Positions 1 to 6,812 of a stretch of 24,472 nucleotides of DNA are shown one piece after another. The DNA is from Candidatus Mesolinea sp. Lineage in GTDB: Bacteria; Chloroflexota; Anaerolineae; Anaerolineales; Anaerolineaceae. A program made the translations under genes and the position numbers. Below the pieces are notes generated by a model. The model had not been told where the DNA came from, made no database searches, and saw only the letters and a list, made by a program, of their open reading frames with translations. How positions within the stretch are numbered: the stretch's first letter is position 1; every line of letters begins with the position of its first letter. The stretch lies in contig DNSH01000071.1 in NCBI GenBank assembly GCA_003499715.1, positions 1-24,472 on the forward strand, written 5' to 3'.

Positions 1-193
1 AGCTGCCAATGCATCCACGCAGTTGACCATATTTAGTCAGGGTGACGAAGCTGGCACCATTTTGCTGCAGAGCTGGTGGCAGACTGGCAAGGTCAATTCT
101 TGGCGGCTTCTGGCGGTGTGCGGCAGCGTAGACTGCATCCGCAGCAATGTCAAGGAGGATATTTTGTTCTTCACGGGTTAATGGCTGTGGCAT
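1..193 (-). CDS. AMMECR1 domain protein, N-terminal part (runs off left edge)
   Basis: Reading the minus strand from the ATG at 193 gives MPQPLTREEQNILLDIAADA and then, near the window edge, GASFVTLTKYGQLRGCIGS. The second stretch is the hallmark of the AMMECR1 family (AmmeMemoRadiSam system protein A), where the G-x-L-R-G-C-I-G segment is the most conserved part. The biochemical role of the family is not settled; bacterial members often sit near a MEMO1-like and a radical SAM gene, which would lie outside this window. An in-frame ATG at 235 would add 14 residues. I prefer 193 because family members normally begin close to the x-L-x-x-E-E segment, and because the likely -10 box (246..241) puts the transcript start at about 235. 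AAAGGATT at 213..206 is a possible but distant ribosome site. The gene is divergent from the amidase at 311. Family assignment is firm; the start is not. Confidence 0.85.
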   Translation of the reverse strand, partial: MPQPLTREEQNILLDIAADAVYAAAHRQKPPRIDLASLPPALQQNGASFVTLTKYGQLRGCIGS

Positions 194-240
194 AGGAATT
201 GCACCAATCCTTTCGACCGTTCTTTTATGGGTCATTCTTA

Positions 241-269
241 ATTATAGTAAGGCTTAAGTTAAAAGTCTA
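241..269 (-). promoter_or_regulatory. Sigma-70-type promoter for the AMMECR1 gene
   Basis: On the minus strand, TAGACT (269..264, 4/6 to TTGACA) is followed by a 17-nt spacer and a perfect TATAAT (246..241). The expected transcript start is about 235, so the ATG at 235 would be leaderless and the ATG at 193 would have a leader of about 42 nt. The 75-bp gap is shared with the divergent amidase gene. Confidence 0.55.
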
Positions 270-310
270 TTCTTAATCATAAACTAATCGAGATAAGGTA
301 AGATTAAACT

Positions 311-1186
311 ATGAGCAAAAGCATGAGCATGAGGGAAGAAACGCCTGATAATAAGGAAAAACGTCCCGTCATGGAGACGGTTACCGAAGAGAAAGTGAAA
401 AAAGAGCGCAAGCCAATGCCTCCGCAGAGCCTAACTTGGCAAACTTTGCGCGTGATTTTAGCAGGCGCTGCTATCCTTGCTACACTTTTTACTATTTGGA
501 CGCCCGCCAGTTTGTTTTCGAGTAGCTTGCAGGAACGCTTAGCTGAAGCTTTAGCCCAAAGCAGCGCGGCTGACCAGACCCAGATGGCTGCCGGTTTGCT
601 GCCCGAAGGCTTCCCAGTGGACAAGATTGGCATCGTGGTTGGGCACCGCGGGAACGATAGCGGGGCAGTGTGTGCCAGTGGTTTGACTGAGCTGGAAGTC
701 AACAGCACCATAGCATCCTTTGTGCAGAAGAAGCTTACCGATTTAGGTTATGAGGTGGAGCTATTGGATGAGTTTGACCCGCGCTTAGTTGGCTATCAAG
801 CTGTCTTGCTGCTCTCTATCCATGGGGATTCATGTGAGTATTATTCAGATTCTGCGACTGGCTTCAAGATTGCGGCTGCACTCTCAGAAACCAAAGCTGA
901 TAATGCCACCCGTTTAGTTGCTTGTATGGCTGATCGCTACCAAATAATTACGGGATTGCAATATAACTATCATACGGTGACAGTCGACATGACTTCTTAT
1001 CATGCTTTTACTGAAATTGATCCACTAACCACTGCTGCGATTATCGAAACGGGCTTTTTGAACTTGGACCAAGAGATCCTGACCAAGAAACCCGAACTCA
1101 TTGCGGATGGCATCGTGGCAGGGATTCAATGCTACCTCAACAATGAAGGTGTGAGCTCAACCCCCACGCCCACATCAGAGCCATAA
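311..1186 (+). CDS. Membrane-anchored N-acetylmuramoyl-L-alanine amidase (Amidase_3)
   Basis: Predicted zinc amidase that cuts the bond between N-acetylmuramic acid and the first L-alanine of the peptide stem, used in cell separation or wall turnover. Residues 1-44 are charged and presumably cytoplasmic, 45-62 form one membrane segment, and the catalytic domain (about 104-277) would lie outside. The Amidase_3 ligands are visible: His112 in VVGHRGNDSGA, Glu127 in GLTELEVN, His171 in LLLSIHGDS, and the catalytic Glu246 in IIETGFLN. The C-terminus ends in a short Pro-Thr tail. It is the first gene of a plus-strand set with two L,D-transpeptidases, 3 bases before the next one, which fits a role in wall remodelling. 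AAGG at 295-298 is a distant ribosome site for the ATG at 311; ATGs at residues 5 and 7 are alternatives. The divergence from classical DPGHGG is mild and all key residues are present. Confidence 0.88.
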   Translation: MSKSMSMREETPDNKEKRPVMETVTEEKVKKERKPMPPQSLTWQTLRVILAGAAILATLFTIWTPASLFSSSLQERLAEALAQSSAADQTQMAAGLLPEGFPVDKIGIVVGHRGNDSGAVCASGLTELEVNSTIASFVQKKLTDLGYEVELLDEFDPRLVGYQAVLLLSIHGDSCEYYSDSATGFKIAAALSETKADNATRLVACMADRYQIITGLQYNYHTVTVDMTSYHAFTEIDPLTTAAIIETGFLNLDQEILTKKPELIADGIVAGIQCYLNNEGVSSTPTPTSEP

Positions 1187-1189
1187 TCT

Positions 1190-2224
1190 ATGCAAAACAC
1201 CCCCACAAGCTTAGGAGACCAAATCGAACGAGCCAAACAAGCGATCTTGCAAGGCGACTTGCTGCACGCTAAGAGCATAGCTGAGAAAGTGCTTGCCGAG
1301 GATGCAAATAACATCGATGCTTTGCTGATTTTGGCGGGAGTTTCTGCTCCGGAGGAAAGTTTGGGCTACCTCACGCGCGTGCTGGATTTGGATCCCCAGA
1401 ATGCAACCGCGCGGGAAGCAATGCATTGGGTCTCCCAGCAGCTGCGTGAAAGCAGAATTGCCCGCTGGCAGCCCGAAGCAGCGGCGCAGGTTGCTATGCC
1501 TGAAATTGACACCACCAACCTGACTCGGCATAAGCTAAATTTGCTCATCCCCTTGATCATCGTGGTTGTGTGCTTCTTGGTTATGCAGTTGCACACGATG
1601 GGGGCTTTCCTTTCCCCGGCTGCGCAAGCTGGCAAACAGTTTGACCGCTATGATCCTTCTGGCTTGGTCAAACCCAGTTTGACACCCACTAATACGCCTA
1701 TACCCACGGTAACGCCAACCCCTACGCTCACACCCACGCCAACCCCAACCCAGACACAGACACCTACGCCAACCCCAACGTCTACGCATACACCCACAGA
1801 GGTCCCTCAGGTGACCGTGACGTATGTGGCTGAGGAGGAGAATCCCCCAGAAGATCCTCCTGATCCAAGTGGCACTAAGTGGATTGATGTAAACTTGAGC
1901 CAACAAATGCTTTATGCCTATGTGGATGATACGGTGGTGGCTTCCTTCTTGGTTTCCACAGGTTTACCGGATACACCTACCGTTACAGGAACATATTACG
2001 TATATGTAAAGTATCTTTATGCTGACATGACTGGCCCAGGTTATTATTTACCCGATGTGCCTTATACCATGTATTTTTATAATGATTATGGCATCCACGG
2101 AACCTACTGGCATAACAATTTTGGTCAACCCATGAGCCATGGCTGCATCAATATGGAAACGAGCGATGCTGAGTGGCTGTACTATTGGTCTTACGTTGGA
2201 ATAATGGTATATATTCATTATTGA
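1190..2224 (+). CDS. Membrane-anchored L,D-transpeptidase (YkuD) with PT-rich linker
   Basis: Predicted to form peptidoglycan cross-links through an active-site cysteine (L,D-transpeptidation). The N-terminal ~110 residues are helical and TPR-like (two helix-turn-helix units at about 5-80) and should be cytoplasmic. One membrane segment lies at about 117-134. A low-complexity Pro-Thr linker (164-203) then leads to a YkuD domain from about 229 to the end. The catalytic signature is complete: His303 and His308 in [11 protein letters not shown], and Ser316-His317-Gly318-Cys319 in MSHGCINM. The linker would let the domain reach across a thick wall. It begins 3 bases after the amidase stop and its TGA overlaps the ATG of the next gene (TGATG), so translational coupling is likely. 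The family assignment is firm; the TPR-like reading of the N-terminus is by pattern only. Confidence 0.92.
   Translation: MQNTPTSLGDQIERAKQAILQGDLLHAKSIAEKVLAEDANNIDALLILAGVSAPEESLGYLTRVLDLDPQNATAREAMHWVSQQLRESRIARWQPEAAAQVAMPEIDTTNLTRHKLNLLIPLIIVVVCFLVMQLHTMGAFLSPAAQAGKQFDRYDPSGLVKPSLTPTNTPIPTVTPTPTLTPTPTPTQTQTPTPTPTSTHTPTEVPQVTVTYVAEEENPPEDPPDPSGTKWIDVNLSQQMLYAYVDDTVVASFLVSTGLPDTPTVTGTYYVYVKYLYADMTGPGYYLPDVPYTMYFYNDYGIHGTYWHNNFGQPMSHGCINMETSDAEWLYYWSYVGIMVYIHY
1681..1800 (+). repeat. Low-complexity Pro-Thr codon repeat inside the L,D-transpeptidase gene
   Basis: The stretch is a run of ACN/CCN codons (acacccacgccaacc-like units) encoding about 40 residues of TP/PT repeats. It is an in-frame protein linker rather than a non-coding repeat. 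Such tracts can change length by slippage. Confidence 0.8.
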
Positions 2225-3255
2225 TGAACTCCCCAAAATTAAGGCTGACGCGTCGAAACTTTTTGAAGCTTTGCAGTGTAGGAGTGTTATCGGCAGCTAT
2301 ACCCAGTTTTTCCTTTTCGAAAGCATTTGTAAATGAAAGTAAAATTAAGTTGGGACGTGTTGCCCAGGAGGGTTGGCCTGTATTTGCTGAACCCAACCAA
2401 AACGCACGGAGTTGCTATAGCCTGAAGTTCGACCAAATTATCCCCATATTAGAAACAATTAAGCAAACAGAGGAAGCTAACCAGGGCGAAACTTGGTATC
2501 GGCTAGCAGATGGGGAATATGTGCGCTCAGCTTTCATCCAAGTGGTAGAAAACCGACGTAACGTGAGCCAGGAACCAATCCCAGCTAATGGAAGCTTGGG
2601 AGAAATTACCGTGCCAGCGATTGATGTTTACCTTCAGCCTCGCGTGCAGAAAACTCGCCGGCGTTATTACTACGGCTCCACATTTTGGGTCAAAACGCGC
2701 GTAATGGATGAATTTGGCGTGCCTTGGTACGAACTGCCTGACGAAATCAACGGAATACCATATTTTGTCCGTGCTTATGCTGTGCACTTGATGAATCCTG
2801 AGGAAATCGCGCCACTTTCAGCAGAAGTGCCCCCTGAGCAGAAGCGCATCATAGTGGATTTGCGTGTTCAGCGTGCAATCGCTCTCGAAGCCAATCGTGA
2901 GGTATTCTCTACACTTATTTCGTCAGGACTTCCTGCAACATTTACACCCACAGGAAATTTTATGACCAACCGTAAACGCCCTTCGCGGCGTATGTATTTA
3001 GTTTCAGGAAACCCAAAGATGGATTATGATTTTCCTGGCGTTCCTTGGGTAAGTTATCTCACACTCAAAGGCATTGCCTTTCATGGATCCTATTGGCATG
3101 CTAATTGGGGCAAGCCCATGAGCCATGGCTGCATTGAAATTACCCCGGAGGATGCCAAGTGGATTTACCGTTGGACGACGCCAGTGGTTCCATTTGGAGT
3201 GCCTTATCACATTGAAGAAACTGGTACCCGTGTGGACGTCCTCAGCGGATACTAG
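2224..3255 (+). CDS. Tat-exported L,D-transpeptidase (YkuD)
   Basis: Second L,D-transpeptidase, 343 residues from the ATG at 2224. That ATG overlaps the TGA of the upstream gene and directly precedes a twin-arginine signal, LTRRNFLKL (Arg10, Arg11), with a hydrophobic stretch at about 16-31. A longer in-frame start at 2173 would place 17 extra residues before the signal and is unlikely. The region about 40-190 contains two SH3-like segments (for example GWPVFAEP and WYRLADGEYV), a common wall-binding module in secreted proteins. The YkuD domain spans about 206-330, with His287 and His292 in FHGSYWHANWG and Ser300-His301-Gly302-Cys303 in MSHGCIEI. Its catalytic core resembles that of the preceding gene, so the two are tandem paralogues with different export routes: Sec or membrane insertion for the first, Tat for this one. 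Confidence 0.9.
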   Translation: MNSPKLRLTRRNFLKLCSVGVLSAAIPSFSFSKAFVNESKIKLGRVAQEGWPVFAEPNQNARSCYSLKFDQIIPILETIKQTEEANQGETWYRLADGEYVRSAFIQVVENRRNVSQEPIPANGSLGEITVPAIDVYLQPRVQKTRRRYYYGSTFWVKTRVMDEFGVPWYELPDEINGIPYFVRAYAVHLMNPEEIAPLSAEVPPEQKRIIVDLRVQRAIALEANREVFSTLISSGLPATFTPTGNFMTNRKRPSRRMYLVSGNPKMDYDFPGVPWVSYLTLKGIAFHGSYWHANWGKPMSHGCIEITPEDAKWIYRWTTPVVPFGVPYHIEETGTRVDVLSGY

Positions 3256-3332
3256 ATTCGTATATGGAAGTTAATCTTTTTTATATACAATGCGTGTAAT
3301 ATTTTATAAAACATAGAGTGGAAGGATTGTTT

Positions 3333-3755
3333 GTGATAAAAGCTGTTTTTGAAGGATTGGTTTACGACCCTAAGGGCGAACCTATAAAGGTCGCTTATGT
3401 TGGTTCAGAGCCGTGTTATGTTCTGAATGACGATGGATTTTTACGCTACATCCCCGCCGGAGATGTGGATTGGCAGGTGTGGGAGGCTTTAACATCGCAA
3501 ATCATCGGGCATGAAGATATCCTCAGCAAGCAGGCAGCTAAGATGCTGGGTCAAGAAGATATTTTTACTGTGGCGATGTTGCGCAGCCAATTAGAAAATA
3601 AAGATGAGCAATTTAAGGTTATCCAAGAAAAAGGTTTGCCTGAGGAAGCGCGTCAATATTTGGGCATGATGGGATTTAAAATCACCATTGATATTCATGG
3701 CAAAGTGATCGAGGTAATTCAACCCCAAGTTTATGGCGATGAAGGCAATGAATAA
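3333..3755 (+). CDS. Small conserved-looking protein of unknown function
   Basis: A 140-residue soluble protein that I do not recognise. The GTG at 3333 is preferred because GGAAGG (3320-3325) sits 7 bases upstream; a GTG at 3318 would put that ribosome site inside the gene. No signal peptide or membrane segment is seen. The N-terminal half is beta-like (IKAVFEGLVYDPKGEPIKVA, then YVLNDDGFLRYIPAGDVD). The middle (about 50-110) is helical and charged, and the C-terminus ends with a short beta segment (FKITIDIHGKVIEVIQ) and an acidic tail. It is separated by 45 bases from the thioredoxin-TPR gene on the same strand and may share its transcript, which hints at a cytoplasmic stress or folding link, but this is only context. 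Confidence 0.75.
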   Translation: MIKAVFEGLVYDPKGEPIKVAYVGSEPCYVLNDDGFLRYIPAGDVDWQVWEALTSQIIGHEDILSKQAAKMLGQEDIFTVAMLRSQLENKDEQFKVIQEKGLPEEARQYLGMMGFKITIDIHGKVIEVIQPQVYGDEGNE

Positions 3756-3800
3756 AACATAAACGTCGGAGTCTGATAAAAATTAAAGCGAGAGAAACAA

Positions 3801-4634
3801 ATGATGACCGGGGCAAATATTATCGATATTAGTGATGAGAGCTTCGATTACGAAGTTTTGAATTATTCATCTCACACACCGGTTATACTTGAATTTTGGG
3901 CACCGTGGTGTATCCCTTGCCGGGTGCAATCACCGTTGTTAGCTAAACTTGCGGAGGAAGCCGACGGAGCTTTTCGTTTAGCGCGTGTTAATGTGGATGA
4001 ACAGCCAAAATTAGCTGAACGCCTCAAAGTCAAGTCGGTACCGGCAGTCAAAGCCGTTGTGGATGGTCGTATCGTATCTGAGTTTACAGGGGTACTGTCC
4101 GAACCCAACTTGCGCAACTTTATTCGTCGCATTATGCCTGAAACTGGGGACCTGCTCTTGGAGAAAGGAAAAAGTTTGATGCTTCTGGGTGATCTTGATG
4201 GTGCAGAAGATGCCCTGCGGCAATATTTGGGTAACAACCCTGATAGCCCTGCTGGTTTGTTGGCGCTCGTACGGCTGCTGCTCCTTGAGGGACGCGCCCG
4301 GGAAGCTAAAAGGATTTTGACAAACTTCCCAGCCAGTTATGAGTTCAATACCGCCCAGCTCCTCAAGCCTGTGGCAGATGCCTACCTTTGGTTGGAGAAG
4401 CAACAAGACCCGCCTAAGGATGCGCTTGAGGCGGCGTATCGCAATAGCTTACGCTTGGCCAAACAAGGCAAGATTCAGTTAGCCCTAGACGGTTTCTTGG
4501 ATATTTTGCGCCGGGATAAACACTACCGGGATGATGAAGTACGCGAGGTTTACTTGGGCTTGCTAGAGGTCCTGGGCGAGCATCACCCGGATGTGCGTCA
4601 GTATCGTGCCGATCTTTCCAATGTGTTGTTTTAG
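3801..4634 (+). CDS. Thioredoxin-TPR protein (CnoX/YbbN-like chaperedoxin)
   Basis: A thioredoxin fold occupies about residues 6-110: the active site is WCIPC (Cys37, Cys40) after EFWAP, and the cis-proline is Pro81 in KSVPAVKAV. The remaining ~165 residues are helical repeats of the TPR type (for example LLLEKGKSLMLLGDLDGAED, and a final YRNSLRLAKQGKIQLALDGF unit). This is the architecture of CnoX/YbbN, a holdase that protects unfolded clients under oxidative stress. In E. coli the first active-site cysteine is lost, but here both are kept, so thiol-disulfide activity is expected. There is no signal peptide, so it is cytoplasmic. The start is one of two adjacent ATGs (3801, 3804), preceded by a purine-rich GCGAGAGAAA. 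It is the last plus-strand gene before a gap with a decayed gene. Confidence 0.9.
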   Translation: MMTGANIIDISDESFDYEVLNYSSHTPVILEFWAPWCIPCRVQSPLLAKLAEEADGAFRLARVNVDEQPKLAERLKVKSVPAVKAVVDGRIVSEFTGVLSEPNLRNFIRRIMPETGDLLLEKGKSLMLLGDLDGAEDALRQYLGNNPDSPAGLLALVRLLLLEGRAREAKRILTNFPASYEFNTAQLLKPVADAYLWLEKQQDPPKDALEAAYRNSLRLAKQGKIQLALDGFLDILRRDKHYRDDEVREVYLGLLEVLGEHHPDVRQYRADLSNVLF

Positions 4635-4967
4635 GGGAAGATTTAGTTAAGATAGCAATGAGTTGCTGAAGGATTAATTGCTCATCCCTGCTGCAGAATT
4701 GCCACGGGTTCCACGTGGTGTGTCTGCGGGAACATATCAAAGAGGTGCACAGTCTCCGGTTCATATCCAACGGTGTTACTTTTTCTACACTCTAACATCA
4801 TCAGTTACGAATTACCATTTTCAACGAGAGGTTTCCAGGGATCATCACAATGGGAGCCTATAAACTAATGAGCGATAAAATCTTTATAACTTGTGATTAA
4901 GTCCATCTGGAATGTTTGGAATTAATGCTTATGGGGTGATGCTTACGATATTGCTTCCCCTAACAAT
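4635..4967. other. Intergenic gap between thioredoxin-TPR gene and flippase-like gene
   Basis: No intact gene is seen. The gap separates two gene sets that converge on it (plus-strand wall genes, minus-strand glycan genes). It contains the methyltransferase remnant at 4682-4768. A short AGCAA/TTGCT stem near 4656 has no T-run and is not a convincing terminator. The 61-codon plus-strand frame at 4678-4863 is the antisense of the remnant and is not supported as a gene. Confidence 0.6.
4682..4768 (-). pseudogene. C-terminal remnant of a 23S rRNA (uracil-5-)-methyltransferase (RlmD/RumA type)
   Basis: Minus-strand frame 4768..4682 reads GYEPETVHLFDMFPQTHHVE followed by PVAILQQG and a TGA stop. 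This closely fits the conserved C-terminus of RlmD/RumA/TrmA-type SAM-dependent uracil methyltransferases, which typically end GY-x-x-x-x-V-x-x-V-D-x-F-P-x-T-x-H-x-E-x-V-A-x-L. Upstream, the frame stays open for only about 13 codons before a TAA, and those codons (ending ECRKSNTV) do not resemble the expected NPATLARD segment. I found no other piece of the enzyme in the 300-bp gap in any frame. It is therefore read as the tail of a deleted or decayed gene, not a functional one. The catalytic cysteine region is absent. Confidence 0.7.
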
Positions 4968-5993
4968 TTAAGAATGAATTTGATATTCCTGCAACCTTTC
5001 TTCAGAGTACTCTTCATTTAGTTTTTCTTCTGGATCTTCTTCTTTAGCACTCTTCAATATTGAGAACGGGAAGGACTTATTAAGAATGATAAAGAAGATA
5101 AATCCAATAATAAGTTCGAATAATGTAGTGTAAATTCGAACCAAAAGAGCAATTACTGTCGCCAGTGGGGTTGGAACAATAGAGGACAACATCGCAAGTA
5201 AGGTAATATCAGATGCGCCCATACTACTCGGCAATAAGTATGTCAACATACCGGCCGCTCCAGAGAGAGCCCGGGCGCCAAGCACGAATAAGAGCAAATC
5301 AAATCCGATCGGAGTAAATATTCTGATAGTGAAAAAGATCATTAATCCACCGGTTAATACCAACGCTATTCGCAAAAAAAGCCACCCAAATACCTGTCCG
5401 GTCCGCACAGGTTGGGCGAGTGGGTGCTTTAGTCTAACCATGATTTTCCCCAGGTTTGTCGGCTGCAAAATATATAAACCAAGGATTACGACGATTCCCA
5501 GAGGGATTAACAAGGTTTTCGATAAATTAATGCCTAGAGGGATAAAGATGGCAGCTAACAAGGCATCCGCTATAAAACTGATAATGAATTCGATGCCGCT
5601 GGCAGAAGCTGTATTGATTGATGGGACCCCTAAATGTTTATAGAGGAGCATTCTTCCGCCAACATACCAAATTGTTCCAGGTAGACGCCTTGAAACCATT
5701 GAGACAAGATAAATCTTCGCATGCATCCATAACGAAATCGCGCTATCAAAAGCATGCATAATGACTGACCAATTAAGTACAGCGAGGAATAAGGCAATTA
5801 AGTAGATGATAGTGATAATAATGAACTGTGAATAATTAGCATTAACTAAGTAAAGCAGAAGCTGTTGGCGAGATTTCCAGACCGTGTATGCTAAGAATGC
5901 AAACAAAACAGCCCAGGCAATATATAACAATACTTTTATCACCCGGCTATGGCGGGCGTAGAATGTCTTTATTTTTTCTGAAAATGAGGACAT
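4968..5993 (-). CDS. Flippase-like LPG_synthase_TM family membrane protein
   Basis: A 341-residue polytopic membrane protein with about eight hydrophobic segments, of the lysylphosphatidylglycerol synthase TM-region (UPF0104/AglD2-like) family. Two family marks are seen: RRLPGTIWYVGGRM near residues 102-115, and a diverged second motif LLPSSMGASDITLL near 250, where many homologues have PGGLG-x-x-E. The substrate is not known; in glycan loci such proteins are often proposed to move or alter lipid-linked intermediates. The ATG at 5993 lies 2 bases after the stop of the upstream methyltransferase gene (TAAACATG), implying coupling; a TTG at 6023 would overlap that gene by 28 bases. The C-terminus is an acidic cytoplasmic tail. 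A paralogue lies at 20574-21575 with the same two motifs. Confidence 0.82.
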   Translation of the reverse strand: MSSFSEKIKTFYARHSRVIKVLLYIAWAVLFAFLAYTVWKSRQQLLLYLVNANYSQFIIITIIYLIALFLAVLNWSVIMHAFDSAISLWMHAKIYLVSMVSRRLPGTIWYVGGRMLLYKHLGVPSINTASASGIEFIISFIADALLAAIFIPLGINLSKTLLIPLGIVVILGLYILQPTNLGKIMVRLKHPLAQPVRTGQVFGWLFLRIALVLTGGLMIFFTIRIFTPIGFDLLLFVLGARALSGAAGMLTYLLPSSMGASDITLLAMLSSIVPTPLATVIALLVRIYTTLFELIIGFIFFIILNKSFPFSILKSAKEEDPEEKLNEEYSEERLQEYQIHS

Positions 5994-5995
5994 GT

Positions 5996-6733
5996 TTATT
6001 TTTTTTTCGAAGAGCGTTGGCAAAAATACACAAAGCAGTTTGAGAGGTTAAAAGGTATTGCCCACGCAAAAGCCCATCGAAGTAAACGAGATGGACGTTT
6101 TAGATGAGAAAGCCAGTCTTGCTTGGTTCTGGGAAGAAAATGTTCATATCTGATCGTATTAATAACCTCTAATCCATTAGCCTCCAATAATTCTCGCCAA
6201 CCTTCGCGCGTGTTATATCGCTGAATTGGCTGACCATCATCAAAGACCTTTCCAGTTCTACGAACATGTTGAATATTTCCTGCGATTGAGAAACCATTAG
6301 GGAGCAAGATTAAGGCGGTACCGTCGGCTTTTAAAAGTCTTGCAACTTCTTGAATTCCTTTAGAAGGGTTTTGATAATGTTCCAGGTTTCCGATATGTGT
6401 TATATAATCAGCACACTCTTCTTTCAGAGCAATCTCTTCGCCATCACTAACAATTATGTTTAAATCCGAGTAAATTTGTTGAGCAGATTTGATTGCACTT
6501 AGTGAAAAGTCCAAACCGATTACATAAAGGCCTTTATTCTTAGCAAATGCCGCGAGTTTTCCTCTCCCACATGATATGTCAATCAGCACTTTGCCTGGTA
6601 ATGGATTCAATTTTTCCAGCAACCACAAGTAGTAAGAATCTGAAAGGTCGATACCCCCAATGGCGTAAAGACTGTCATAGGCAGATTGGGACTTGGACGA
6701 ATCTATAATGGTGTTATGACGTATCTCTATCAT
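5996..6733 (-). CDS. Class I SAM-dependent methyltransferase
   Basis: A 245-residue Rossmann-type methyltransferase. Motif I is VLIDISCGRGKLAAF (residues 49-63), followed by the acidic end of strand 2 in YVIGLDFSLSA (Asp75), motif II-like IIVSDGEEIALKEE, and a post-motif in YITHIGNLEHYQNP. This pattern suits small-molecule or lipid and sugar methylation (Methyltransf_11/25 type); the substrate cannot be read from sequence. It is the first gene of a two-gene unit with the flippase-like gene, which starts 2 bases after its stop. The gene ends in a run of nine A residues (SSKKK then TAA). The ATG at 6733 has no clear Shine-Dalgarno sequence, and the presumed promoter leaves only a leader of about 10 nt. 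Confidence 0.87.
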   Translation of the reverse strand: MIEIRHNTIIDSSKSQSAYDSLYAIGGIDLSDSYYLWLLEKLNPLPGKVLIDISCGRGKLAAFAKNKGLYVIGLDFSLSAIKSAQQIYSDLNIIVSDGEEIALKEECADYITHIGNLEHYQNPSKGIQEVARLLKADGTALILLPNGFSIAGNIQHVRRTGKVFDDGQPIQRYNTREGWRELLEANGLEVINTIRYEHFLPRTKQDWLSHLKRPSRLLRWAFAWAIPFNLSNCFVYFCQRSSKKK

Positions 6734-6749
6734 CTTGAACTGAGATGTG

Positions 6750-6755
6750 ATTATA
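6750..6755 (-). promoter_or_regulatory. Probable -10 box for the methyltransferase-flippase unit
   Basis: TATAAT at 6755..6750 on the minus strand, 16 nt before the ATG at 6733. The best -35 (TTGGGG, 18-nt spacer) lies inside the neighbouring terminator stem, so the promoter is only moderately supported. Confidence 0.4.
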
Positions 6756-6764
6756 TACCAAAAT

Positions 6765-6800
6765 AAAAAAACGCCCCAAGTCTACATTGGGGCGTTTTTT
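6765..6800. terminator. Bidirectional rho-independent terminator
   Basis: Stem AACGCCCCAA (6770-6779) pairs perfectly with TTGGGGCGTT (6787-6796) around the 7-nt loop GTCTACA. It is flanked by an A-run (6765-6771) and a T-run (6795-6800), so it works in either direction. On the minus strand it lies just after the four-repeat protein gene (stop at 6813) and separates it from the methyltransferase gene. Confidence 0.93.
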
Positions 6801-6812
6801 AGAACTTAGATT

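Noticed and set aside
1681..1800. Repeat tract as a possible CRISPR or tandem non-coding repeat
   Set aside because: It is an in-frame Pro-Thr codon run with no spacer structure.
2173..2223. Longer start for the second L,D-transpeptidase
   Set aside because: It would place 17 residues before the Tat signal and lies deep in the upstream gene; the TGATG start at 2224 fits better.
4650..4670. Hairpin AGCAA-TGAG-TTGCT after the thioredoxin-TPR gene as terminator
   Set aside because: Only 5 bp, with no T-run.
4678..4863. 61-codon plus-strand open frame in the gap after the thioredoxin-TPR gene
   Set aside because: It is antisense to the RlmD-like remnant, has no ribosome site and no recognisable content.
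5994..6023. TTG start for the flippase-like gene
   Set aside because: It needs a 28-nt overlap and a rare start codon without a ribosome site; the ATG at 5993 is closer to the upstream stop.
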